From an uncultured Clostridia bacterium (GTDB lineage: Bacteria; Bacillota; Clostridia; Christensenellales; Aristaeellaceae), in contig CAMOHY010000173.1 of NCBI GenBank assembly GCA_946615495.1, positions 1-5,461 of the forward strand: a stretch of 5,461 nucleotides of DNA. The letters run 5' to 3'. Numbering within the stretch: the first letter of the stretch is position 1; the number at the start of each line of letters is the position of its first letter. The notes beneath the pieces were generated by a model. That model was given only the letters and a program-made list of their open reading frames with translations, had not been told where the DNA came from and did not search any database. The position numbers and the translations under genes were made by a program. Shown piece by piece: positions 1 to 4,988 of this stretch.

Positions 1-209
1 ACGTTCCCTTTGTTGGCTTCTAACTTGAATTTCATCCTTGAAAACAAGCTTGTTAAAATCTGATTAAAAGGAGACAAGATTTTCGAGACATTTTTCGTTC
101 TGACTAAGCTGAGCGGAGGGAGGCGTAGCAGCGCTACGTTGCCTGGAACGAAGCGACGTGAGAACGGAAAAGGGCCGAAAACATGTCTGCTTTTGAAAAG
201 ATTTTAGTA
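1..209. other. Left-edge intergenic region without a certain gene
   Basis: No reading frame here can be assigned with confidence. It lies downstream of the leftward amidohydrolase gene. It holds the perfect 12-base palindrome AACAAGCTTGTT at 43-54 and the larger nested palindrome described separately at 86-188. An open frame on the plus strand runs from the window edge to a TGA at 61-63 (about 20 residues), and an ATG on the minus strand at 35-33 opens a frame that leaves the window (MKFKLEANKGN). Either could be the edge of a neighbouring gene, but neither is long enough to judge. Base composition is clearly more AT-rich in 1-100 than in the genes. Confidence 0.6.
86..188. repeat. Nested imperfect palindromic element
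   Basis: The outer arms AGACATTTTTCG (86-97) and CGAAAACATGTCT (176-188) are inverted copies differing by one inserted base. Inside them CGTTCT (96-101) pairs with AGAACG (161-166), and the centre is a perfect CGTAGC-AGC-GCTACG hairpin (124-138). The parts between these arms pair only loosely. The 8-base direct repeat AAGATTTT occurs outside the element at 76-83 and 198-205, but 2 and 9 bases away from its ends, so it is not a clean target-site duplication. No U-rich tract follows the palindrome on either strand, so it does not look like an ordinary terminator for the amidohydrolase gene. A small non-autonomous mobile repeat or a structured RNA 3' end are both possible; copies elsewhere in the genome would decide. 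Confidence 0.45.
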
Positions 210-1349
210 TTATTCCACTTTTTTCCCATCGATATACACCGCACGGATATCCGGGTCCGTATCAAAGGGCGAACCGCCGCACAGCACCAGGTCCGCGTCC
301 TTGCCCACCTCAATGGAGCCCACCCGGTCCGCAATGCCGCCGTGACGGGCGGGATTGATGGTGATGGCCTGCAGCGCGGCAAAGGGGTCCATGCCGTGCT
401 TGATGGCCAGCCCGGCGCACAGGGGCAAATATTCCTGGGGAATCACCGGGGCGTCGGTAATGATGGATACCTGCAGGCCCGCCCTGGCCAGGATGCCGGG
501 AGTATCGAAGGTTTTGTTCCGCAGCTCAAATTTGCTGGCGTGGCTGAGGGATGGGCCCACCGCGCAGGGCACGTTTTCCTTTGCCAATTCGCTGGCAATC
601 AGGTGCCCTTCCGTTACGTGCTCCAGCGTGATTTTTACGTTGAATTCCTTGGCGATGCGCAGGGCCGTAAAAATATCCTCAGCCGCGTGGGCGTGGGCCT
701 TCAAGGGCATTTCCCGCTTCAATACCGGAATCAGCGCCTCCAGCTTCATGTCAAAGGCGGGCTTCTTCGCCGCGTCCTCCCCCGCCGCTTCTTTTTTCTC
801 CAGGTATTCGCGGGCTTTGAACAGCGTTTCCCGCAGCATGGCGGCGGTGGTCATGCGGGTGGATACGCCCTTATCCCGGTAGCACCGTTTGGGGTTTTCG
901 CCAAAGGCGCACTTCATGGCCACGGCTTCCTTCACCACCATATCATCCACCCGCTTGCCCACGGTCTTTACCGCGCAGAAGGTGCCGCCCAGCACATTGG
1001 CGCTGCCAGGGCCGGTGCACACGGTGGTAACGCCCGCTTTCGCCGCGGTGAGCAGGCAGGGCTGCATGGGCTTGAAGCCGTCGATGCCCCGCATTTGCGG
1101 GCTGATGGGGTCGTTCATCTCGTTATAGTCCCAGCCCTCATAGCCCACCCCGTCGGAATCCAGGCCCAGGTGGCTGTGGGCGTCCACAAAGCCGGGATAA
1201 ACATGCAGCCCCGTGGCGTCCACCGTTTGCTTTTCGTCGTCCCTCAGTCCTGTGCCGACGGCGGCGATTTTTCCATCCCGAATCAATATATCCGCCTGAT
1301 ACGCTTCTTCGTGAATCGCGTCGTGAACCCATCCGTTTTGAATCAGCAT
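210..1349 (-). CDS. Metal-dependent amidohydrolase (imidazolonepropionase-like)
   Basis: A complete 379-residue enzyme of the amidohydrolase superfamily, probably cytoplasmic since no signal peptide is seen. An N-terminal beta-sandwich segment (about 1-52) leads to the first metal motif DAHSH with H58 and H60. Further likely metal or catalytic residues are H219/H221 in KAHAHAAED, H244 and H249 in LEHVTEGH, and D299 in IITDAP. The C-terminal part (about 335-379) returns to the sandwich with the usual VGSIEVGKDADLVL pattern. It most resembles the imidazolonepropionase-related group of uncharacterised hydrolases rather than HutI, dihydroorotase or NagA, so the substrate is unknown; hydrolysis of a C-N bond is the family expectation. 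The start ATG (1347-1349) is preceded by AAGGAG at 1364-1359, 9 bases away. The same frame stays open far upstream across the antisense of the symporter gene, but that extension has no such support. It is transcribed divergently from the PutP-like gene, which hints at an amino-acid-derived substrate, an inference only. Confidence 0.88.
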   Translation of the reverse strand: MLIQNGWVHDAIHEEAYQADILIRDGKIAAVGTGLRDDEKQTVDATGLHVYPGFVDAHSHLGLDSDGVGYEGWDYNEMNDPISPQMRGIDGFKPMQPCLLTAAKAGVTTVCTGPGSANVLGGTFCAVKTVGKRVDDMVVKEAVAMKCAFGENPKRCYRDKGVSTRMTTAAMLRETLFKAREYLEKKEAAGEDAAKKPAFDMKLEALIPVLKREMPLKAHAHAAEDIFTALRIAKEFNVKITLEHVTEGHLIASELAKENVPCAVGPSLSHASKFELRNKTFDTPGILARAGLQVSIITDAPVIPQEYLPLCAGLAIKHGMDPFAALQAITINPARHGGIADRVGSIEVGKDADLVLCGGSPFDTDPDIRAVYIDGKKVE

Positions 1350-1378
1350 CCGTTTTCTCTCCTTTTTTATTTTTTTAC

Positions 1379-1407
1379 AGTATATCATATTTCCTGGGAA
1401 ATGTACA
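1379..1407 (-). promoter_or_regulatory. Candidate promoter of the amidohydrolase gene
   Basis: Read on the minus strand, a TGTACA hexamer (1407-1402, four of six matches to TTGACA) lies 17 bases from TATACT (1384-1379, five of six matches to TATAAT). The -10 box is preceded by TGA, giving an extended -10. The predicted transcript start falls near 1372, leaving a leader of only about 20 AT-rich bases before the ATG. Confidence 0.6.
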
Positions 1408-1410
1408 TTT
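1389..1410. promoter_or_regulatory. Overlapping palindromes, possible operator
   Basis: ATTTCC-TG-GGAAAT (1389-1402) is a 6-base inverted repeat with a 2-base spacer, and AAATGTACATTT (1399-1410) is a perfect 12-base palindrome overlapping it. They cover the spacer and -35 box of the leftward promoter, a typical place for a repressor to bind. No regulator gene is in the window, so the binding protein is unknown, and AT-rich palindromes of this size can arise by chance. Confidence 0.35.
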
Positions 1411-1422
1411 TTTGTTTCTCCC

Positions 1423-1458
1423 TTGCGGATGCAATATACATCCATTATAATGTATAAT
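1423..1458 (+). promoter_or_regulatory. Candidate promoter of the putP-like gene
   Basis: TTGCGG (1423-1428) is followed after 17 bases by a perfect TATAAT (1446-1451). A second perfect TATAAT sits at 1453-1458 with a poorer upstream partner (TGCAAT, 1430-1435). The first -10 box lies within the palindrome CATTATAATG (1443-1452), and a wider inverted repeat TATACAT/ATGTATA (1435-1441 and 1450-1456) spans it. The start of transcription would be near 1458-1465, giving a leader of about 60 bases. Confidence 0.6.
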
Positions 1459-1469
1459 ATGCAATCACA

Positions 1470-1501
1470 TTCCGGGAAAACGTCCCGTCCTTTTTCCGGA
1501 A
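1470..1501 (+). promoter_or_regulatory. Stem-loop in the leader of the putP-like gene
   Basis: TTCCGGGAAAA (1470-1480) can pair with TTTTTCCGGAA (1491-1501) over 11 positions, one of them G-U, leaving the 10-base loop CGTCCCGTCC. It would begin a few bases after the predicted transcript start and end just before the ribosome binding site AAAGGAAG (1505-1512). That position suits an mRNA-stabilising 5' hairpin or a translational control element. It matches no riboswitch class known to me. Confidence 0.45.
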
Positions 1502-1520
1502 AAGAAAGGAAGAGCGCATA

Positions 1521-2975
1521 ATGAACGCGGAGCTTGTCATTTTCATCCTTTATCTCATTTTTATGCTGGGCATTGGGGTATTTTTCTTCCTGCGGATGCG
1601 CAGCGGCAGTGAAAAGGATTATTTCCTGGGCGGCCGGAAAATGGGGCCCTGGGTATCGGCCCTGTCCGCCGGCGCGTCGGATATGAGCGCCTGGGTGCTC
1701 ATGGGCCTGCCCGCCTCGGTGTACGCCCTGGGCGTGGGCCAAACCTGGATCGCTATCGGCCTGGCCATCGGCTATGCCCTGAGCTGGATTCTGGAGGCGC
1801 CCCGGCTGCGCCGCTACTCCATTGCGGCCAAGGATTCCATCACCATTCCCCAATACCTGACCAACCGGTTCCTGTCCAAAAGCCGGGTCATGCAGGTCAT
1901 CTGCGCGGTGATTTTCCTGGTGGCCTACACCATTTACGCCGCCAGCAGCATCAAGGCCTGCGGCACCCTCTTTAACACCGTGGTAGGCATTGACGCCAAT
2001 GTGGCCATGTATCTGGCCGCCGTCATCATCATTTCCTACACCTTCCTGGGCGGCTTTTCGGCCGTTTCCTGGACGGACTTTTTCCAGGGCATGCTCATGC
2101 TGGCCGCCCTGCTCATCGCCCCCATCTTCGCCTTGGCCCTGGTGCAAAGCGGCCAGGGCGTATCCACCCTGGACCAGGTGGGCAGCGGCTATTGGCGGCT
2201 TTTCACCTCCTGGCAGGATGTAGCCTCTGGCCTGGGCTGGGGCCTGGGCTACTTTGGCATGCCCCACATCATCATCCGCTTTATGGCCGTGCGCTCCGAT
2301 AAGGATATCCGCAAGAGCGCCCGCATCGGCATCACCTGGACAGCGCTCATTCTGGGCTTCGCCGTGGCCTCCGCGCTGATTGGCCGCATGTATTTGGGCG
2401 AAATTTCCGATAGCTCCACGGTGTTCATCCAGATGGTGCGCCGCATTTTCCCGCCGGTCATCAGCGGCATCCTGCTTTCCGCTATCCTGGCCGCCTCCAT
2501 GTCCACCGCGGACAGCCAGCTGCTTTCCAGCGCTTCCGCCTTTGCCAGCGATGTGTATAAGCCCATCATCCGCAAAAACAAGGCCAGCGATAAGGAAATG
2601 CTCTGGACGGGCCGCATCGTGGTGCTGGTCATTTCCATCGCCGCCCTGCTCATTGCCTCCAATCCCGCCAGCGGCACCATTATGTCCCTGGTTTCCAACG
2701 CCTGGGGCGTATTCGGCGCGGCCTTCGGTCCCGTCATCCTGCTCAGCCTGTTCTGGCGCCGGCTCACCTTCGGCGGCGCCGTGGCCGGCATTGTGGCGGG
2801 CGCCGCGGTGGATATTCTGTGGCTGGCCTTCTTAAGCTCCATCGGCCTGTACGAAATCATTCCCGGCTTCCTCTGCGGCCTCCTTGCCGCCGTGGCCATT
2901 TCCCTCCTCTCCAAGGCTCCCGAAAAGGACGTCACCGCCCTCTTTGACCGGGTATCCTCTCAAGGGGAGATTTGA
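1521..2975 (+). CDS. putP: Sodium/proline symporter, PutP family
   Basis: A complete 484-residue integral membrane transporter of the solute:sodium symporter family, which couples inward Na+ flow to proline uptake (E. coli PutP has about 502 residues). Hydrophobic segments are spread through the chain in a pattern fitting the family's 13 helices, the first at about 5-24. The signature SAGASDMSAWVLMGLP (49-64) places D54 and S56 where E. coli PutP has the essential Asp55 and Ser57. A325, S328 and T329 in AASMSTADSQ match Ala337, Ser340 and Thr341 of the sodium site, as do A52 and M55. AVSWTDFFQG (181-190) and LGYFGMPHIIIRF (242-254) are also typical of PutP. AAAGGAAG lies 8 bases before the ATG. 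Proline is the likely substrate because the PutP motifs are so well kept, although related members carry other solutes. It is divergent from the amidohydrolase and convergent with the ilvE operon. Confidence 0.92.
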   Translation: MNAELVIFILYLIFMLGIGVFFFLRMRSGSEKDYFLGGRKMGPWVSALSAGASDMSAWVLMGLPASVYALGVGQTWIAIGLAIGYALSWILEAPRLRRYSIAAKDSITIPQYLTNRFLSKSRVMQVICAVIFLVAYTIYAASSIKACGTLFNTVVGIDANVAMYLAAVIIISYTFLGGFSAVSWTDFFQGMLMLAALLIAPIFALALVQSGQGVSTLDQVGSGYWRLFTSWQDVASGLGWGLGYFGMPHIIIRFMAVRSDKDIRKSARIGITWTALILGFAVASALIGRMYLGEISDSSTVFIQMVRRIFPPVISGILLSAILAASMSTADSQLLSSASAFASDVYKPIIRKNKASDKEMLWTGRIVVLVISIAALLIASNPASGTIMSLVSNAWGVFGAAFGPVILLSLFWRRLTFGGAVAGIVAGAAVDILWLAFLSSIGLYEIIPGFLCGLLAAVAISLLSKAPEKDVTALFDRVSSQGEI

Positions 2976-2993
2976 TTCTTCCTTACCGAAAAC

Positions 2994-3024
2994 AAAGGCC
3001 GGACGGTGTGTGCCGTCCGGCCTT
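2994..3024. terminator. Terminator-like hairpin after the putP-like gene (copy 1)
   Basis: AAGGCCGGACGG (2995-3006) pairs perfectly with CCGTCCGGCCTT (3013-3024) around the loop TGTGTG. It begins 20 bases after the putP-like stop codon. On the plus strand it is followed by CAGAG rather than a U-run, so it is a poor rightward terminator. On the minus strand it is followed by TTTGTTTT, so it may work best against leftward transcripts coming from the ilvE side. It is nearly identical to the hairpin at 3270-3303. Confidence 0.6.
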
Positions 3025-3051
3025 CAGAGCATCGACAAAGTCGATGCTCTG
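3025..3051. repeat. Array hairpin 2
   Basis: CAGAGCATCGAC (3025-3036) pairs perfectly over 12 bases with GTCGATGCTCTG (3040-3051), with the three-base loop AAA. It starts on the base right after hairpin 1. GCATCG in its 5' arm could alternatively pair with CGATGC at 3261-3266 near the far end of the array. Confidence 0.7.
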
Positions 3052-3083
3052 CCATCGAAAGCCTGCAAGCAGTCTTTCGATGG
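3052..3083. repeat. Array hairpin 3
   Basis: CCATCGAAAG (3052-3061) pairs perfectly with CTTTCGATGG (3074-3083). After one C/T mismatch the stem continues with CTG/CAG inside, ending in the four-base loop CAAG. It directly abuts hairpin 2. Confidence 0.7.
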
Positions 3084-3087
3084 GAAC

Positions 3088-3159
3088 ATCAATTTGCTGT
3101 AAAATGGCATTTCCAGGCAGCTCAGCCTGGAAATGCTCATTTTACGGCCGCAAATTGAT
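3088..3159. repeat. Array hairpin 4, long compound stem
   Basis: Three stacked helices form one long arm. ATCAATTTGC (3088-3097) pairs with GCAAATTGAT (3150-3159). Inside it, after an internal loop of TG opposite CGGCC, TAAAATG (3100-3106) pairs with CATTTTA (3138-3144). After a single bulged T (3137), GCATTTCCAGGC (3107-3118) pairs with GCCTGGAAATGC (3125-3136) around the loop AGCTCA. That is 29 Watson-Crick pairs in 72 bases, far beyond chance. Confidence 0.75.
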
Positions 3160-3160
3160 A

Positions 3161-3186
3161 GAGGAAGCGGCTTTCAGCCGCTCCTC
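3161..3186. repeat. Array hairpin 5
   Basis: GAGG (3161-3164) pairs with CCTC (3183-3186), then after a bulged A (3165) AGCGGCT (3166-3172) pairs with AGCCGCT (3176-3182) around the loop TTC. One base separates it from hairpin 4. Confidence 0.65.
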
Positions 3187-3204
3187 GGCGGCGTACATGC
3201 CGCC
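3187..3204. repeat. Array hairpin 6
   Basis: GGCGGC (3187-3192) pairs with GCCGCC (3199-3204) around GTACAT. It directly follows hairpin 5; an additional C-G pair (3186 with 3205) is possible at the cost of the last pair of hairpin 5. Confidence 0.6.
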
Positions 3205-3219
3205 GCCTGCGGATTGCTG

Positions 3220-3243
3220 ATGAAAGGGCTGCGGCCCTTTCAT
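3220..3243. repeat. Array hairpin 7
   Basis: ATGAAAGGGC (3220-3229) pairs perfectly over 10 bases with GCCCTTTCAT (3234-3243) around the four-base loop TGCG. The 26 bases after it, up to hairpin 8, are the least structured part of the array. Confidence 0.7.
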
Positions 3244-3269
3244 ACTTTCCTGGGCTTTGCCGATGCGCT

Positions 3270-3304
3270 AAAAGGCCGGACGGCGCGTGCCGTCCGGCCT
3301 TTTT
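3270..3304. terminator. Bidirectional terminator between the putP-like gene and ilvE
   Basis: AAAAGGCCGGACGG (3270-3283) pairs perfectly over 14 bases with CCGTCCGGCCTTTT (3290-3303) around CGCGTG. TTTTT (3300-3304) gives a U-tract for rightward transcripts, and the A-run on the left gives TTTT for leftward ones. It lies 9 bases beyond the ilvE stop codon and is the obvious end of that operon, while also shielding ilvE from transcripts coming from the putP-like side. Confidence 0.88.
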
Positions 3305-3312
3305 CATATCGG

Positions 3313-4374
3313 TTACACCTTGCAGGTCCAGCTGTGGGTATCCTCCGCCACGCCCCACTGAATGGAGGTCAGCGTGTCGTACAGCTTCTGGGACAGCTTG
3401 CCGATGCCGCCATCGGCCACCTGATAGTGAGCCTGGCCCATGCGCAATTCGCCAATGGGAGAAATAACGGCGGCGGTGCCGCAGCCCCAGGCTTCCTCCA
3501 GGGTGCCGTCCCGCAGCGCGGCGGACAATTCTTCCACCGACAGGAGCCGCTCCTCCACCTTGTAGCCCATTTCCCGCAGCAGCTCAATGCAGCTCTTGCG
3601 GGTGATGCCGGGCAGGATGGAGCCGGTCAGGGCGGGCGTGACCACCACGCCGTTGATTAAGAACATGACGTTCATGGCGCCCACTTCTTCAATGTACTTG
3701 CGCTCCACGCCGTCCAGCCACAGCACCTGGGAATAGCCCTCGGCCGCCGCCCGGTCGCCCGCGCGCATGGAGGCCGCGTAGTTGCCGCCGCACTTGGTGT
3801 AGCCCGTGCCGCCGCGCACCGCGCGCACGTCCTGGGTTTCAATCATGATCTTGACGGGGTTCAGGCCTTCGGCGTAATAAGCGCCCACGGGAGAGGCGAT
3901 GATGACGAACTTGGCATGGTGAATGGTGTGCACGCCCAGGGTTTCGTCGTTGCCAAACAGGAAGGGCCGCAGATACAGGCTGGTGCCAGGCTCAGAGGGC
4001 ACCCAGTCCTTTTCCAGAGCCACGAACTTTTTCAGTGCGTCCAGGGTAAATTCCTCGTCCACCTGGGGCAAAGAAAGGCGCTCCGCGGAATTGTTCAGGC
4101 GCTTAATGTTTTCCCAGGGGCGGAACAATTGCACGTCGCCGTCGGGGCGGCGGTAAGCCTTCAAGCCCTCAAAAATTTCCGCGCCATAGTGGAACACCGT
4201 AGCGGCGGGATGCAGCACCAGCGGCCCGAAGGGCTCGATGCGGGCGTCGTGCCAGCCATTTTCGCTGTCCCAGTCCATGATGAACATGTGGTCGGTGAAG
4301 AATTTGCCAAAGCCCAGCTTGCTCTGGTCCGGCTTTTCCTTGGGAGTTTTGGTCAGGTTCATTTTGATTTCCAT
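3313..4374 (-). CDS. ilvE: Branched-chain amino acid aminotransferase
   Basis: A complete 353-residue PLP enzyme of fold type IV that exchanges the amino group between Leu, Ile or Val and 2-oxoglutarate, the last step of their synthesis and the first of their breakdown; it acts in the cytoplasm. The catalytic lysine is K194 in GGTGYTKCGGNYAAS, and the cofactor-binding glutamate is in YIEEVGAMN (E229/E230). FHYGAEIFEGLKAYR (61-75), LFRPWENIKRLN (83-94), SLYLRPFLF (132-140), GSILPGITRKS (251-261) and WGCGTAAVISPIG (296-308) are all family blocks. Length and the long N-terminus fit the BCAT type found in B. subtilis YwaA and in eukaryotes rather than the shorter E. coli IlvE. The ATG at 4374-4372 has AAAGGAAG 7 bases upstream, better than the next Met at residue 5. 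It follows the unknown gene by 34 bases with no terminator between, so it is probably the last gene of the operon. Confidence 0.95.
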   Translation of the reverse strand: MEIKMNLTKTPKEKPDQSKLGFGKFFTDHMFIMDWDSENGWHDARIEPFGPLVLHPAATVFHYGAEIFEGLKAYRRPDGDVQLFRPWENIKRLNNSAERLSLPQVDEEFTLDALKKFVALEKDWVPSEPGTSLYLRPFLFGNDETLGVHTIHHAKFVIIASPVGAYYAEGLNPVKIMIETQDVRAVRGGTGYTKCGGNYAASMRAGDRAAAEGYSQVLWLDGVERKYIEEVGAMNVMFLINGVVVTPALTGSILPGITRKSCIELLREMGYKVEERLLSVEELSAALRDGTLEEAWGCGTAAVISPIGELRMGQAHYQVADGGIGKLSQKLYDTLTSIQWGVAEDTHSWTCKV

Positions 4375-4408
4375 GATGACGCTTCCTTTCTGAATGTGTA
4401 TGGGAAAG

Positions 4409-4984
4409 TTATTTTATGTCCTTCAAAATATCCGGAAAATTGCCCAGCAGAAAATGGCGGTATTCCGGATGGTTTCCGGCTGCTTCATACTCCTGCCGGA
4501 TGGTTTTTCTGTTCCATTCCTTCATCTTGTCCGTCATTTCCTCATACCGGACAATGGCAATCAAGCCGTCTTTTTCCGCTTGAAGAATCGCGGCATAGGC
4601 ATCCGGTATATATTCTGCGCCTGTAACCTGAACGGGCTGGCGGCTGGCGGTCACGCTTGGAATTTGCACCTGAAAGCCGGAATCCGTAATCCTTTCCGCG
4701 CTGTATATGTAGCCGGAAACGCCCGCATAGGTGCTTTCAAGCGCATGGGGATAATACTCCTCCAGCCGCTGCCTGCCGTCCCGCTCAAAGCCGTAGGGGC
4801 CCCACTTCTGCCAGCCGCCATCGTAACGAAAGCCCGTTTCCCGGCAGTATTTTTCGATGGCGTTGCTCAGATAAACCAGCACGTTTTCCCTTTTTGACGA
4901 AAAGTAAATCAAAGGGACGCCGTGATTGGATATTCTGGGCTCCAATACCGTGATCCCGCCCGCCGGCGACGCGTGGTAAAACAA
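4409..4984 (-). CDS. Conserved-looking protein of unknown function, TTG start
   Basis: A 191-residue soluble protein, with no signal peptide or membrane segment, that I cannot assign to a named family. The N-terminus FYHASPAGGITVLEPR followed by PLIYFSSKRENVLVYLSNA recalls small ADP-ribosyltransferase-fold proteins, in which a His-Ser start, a Tyr-Phe-Ser/Thr strand and a later Glu form the NAD site. H4, Y27 and E124 (in TGAEYIPDAY) would be the matching residues. This is a resemblance by eye, not a demonstrated homology. The middle is aromatic (YDGGWQKWGPYGFERDG, 54-70), and the C-terminal third is probably helical and charged. The start is TTG: no ATG lies in frame before residue 150, and an extended Shine-Dalgarno precedes the TTG. 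It begins just after the acyl-CoA ligase stop and precedes ilvE, so it is likely co-transcribed with both. Two sampled lines of it have 26/60 and 30/60 G+C against 46/60 in one line of ilvE, which may mean separate origin. Confidence 0.75.
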   Translation of the reverse strand: MFYHASPAGGITVLEPRISNHGVPLIYFSSKRENVLVYLSNAIEKYCRETGFRYDGGWQKWGPYGFERDGRQRLEEYYPHALESTYAGVSGYIYSAERITDSGFQVQIPSVTASRQPVQVTGAEYIPDAYAAILQAEKDGLIAIVRYEEMTDKMKEWNRKTIRQEYEAAGNHPEYRHFLLGNFPDILKDIK

Positions 4985-4988
4985 GCGA

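Larger units (their letters stand above)
2994..3304. other. Array of eight consecutive hairpins between convergent genes
   Basis: About 210 of these 310 bases can be placed in local stems by hand pairing. The order is: hairpin 1 (2995-3024), 2 (3025-3051), 3 (3052-3083), 4 (3088-3159, compound), 5 (3161-3186), 6 (3187-3204), 7 (3220-3243) and 8 (3270-3303). Several abut with no base between them. The stems differ in sequence from one another except for 1 and 8, so this is not a tandem repeat. Because 1 and 8 share their arms, the 5' arm of 1 can also pair with the 3' arm of 8 and close the whole array. It may be a structured RNA, a strong transcription barrier or a palindromic insertion; no known family was recognised. 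No convincing coding frame exists in it. Confidence 0.6.

Noticed and set aside
1..63. Possible gene edge at the left end (plus-strand tail ending in TGA at 61-63, or a minus-strand start at 35-33)
   Set aside because: Both frames are about 12-20 residues long, conflict with each other, and the minus-strand ATG has AAGG directly against it, too close for a normal ribosome binding site.
183..1457. 424-residue open frame on the plus strand
   Set aside because: It is antisense to the amidohydrolase, has no family motifs, and its opposite strand carries all conserved metal-site residues.
1459..1520. Riboswitch in the leader of the putP-like gene
   Set aside because: The leader is only about 60 bases with one hairpin and no recognisable conserved riboswitch core or terminator/antiterminator pair.
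1350..2267. Long upstream extension of the amidohydrolase frame on the minus strand
   Set aside because: It is the antisense of the putP-like gene, rich in Gly, His and Gln as expected of a shadow frame, and crosses the divergent promoter region. The ATG at 1349 has its own ribosome binding site and begins the conserved domain.
2249..2935. 228-residue open frame on the minus strand
   Set aside because: Shadow of the putP-like gene; its composition (Met, Arg, Ser rich) and lack of a ribosome binding site do not suggest a gene.
2972..3220. Small plus-strand frame through the first half of the hairpin array
   Set aside because: It starts within the putP-like stop region and its peptide only mirrors hairpin arms; the base pairing explains the sequence better than coding does.
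2994..3304. CRISPR array or simple tandem repeat
   Set aside because: There is no repeated unit at regular spacing; the hairpin stems have different sequences apart from the first and last.
3133..3660. Plus-strand open frame spanning the hairpin array and the ilvE 3' end
   Set aside because: It crosses the bidirectional terminator and then runs antisense to ilvE; no recognisable domain.
4375..4408. Separate promoter for ilvE in the short gap
   Set aside because: A TAAAAT-like -10 exists near 4411-4416 but the matching -35 position (TTTTCC) is poor, so co-transcription with the upstream genes is the simpler reading.
3916..4626. 236-residue plus-strand open frame
   Set aside because: Antisense to ilvE and the unknown gene; no motif and no support for translation.
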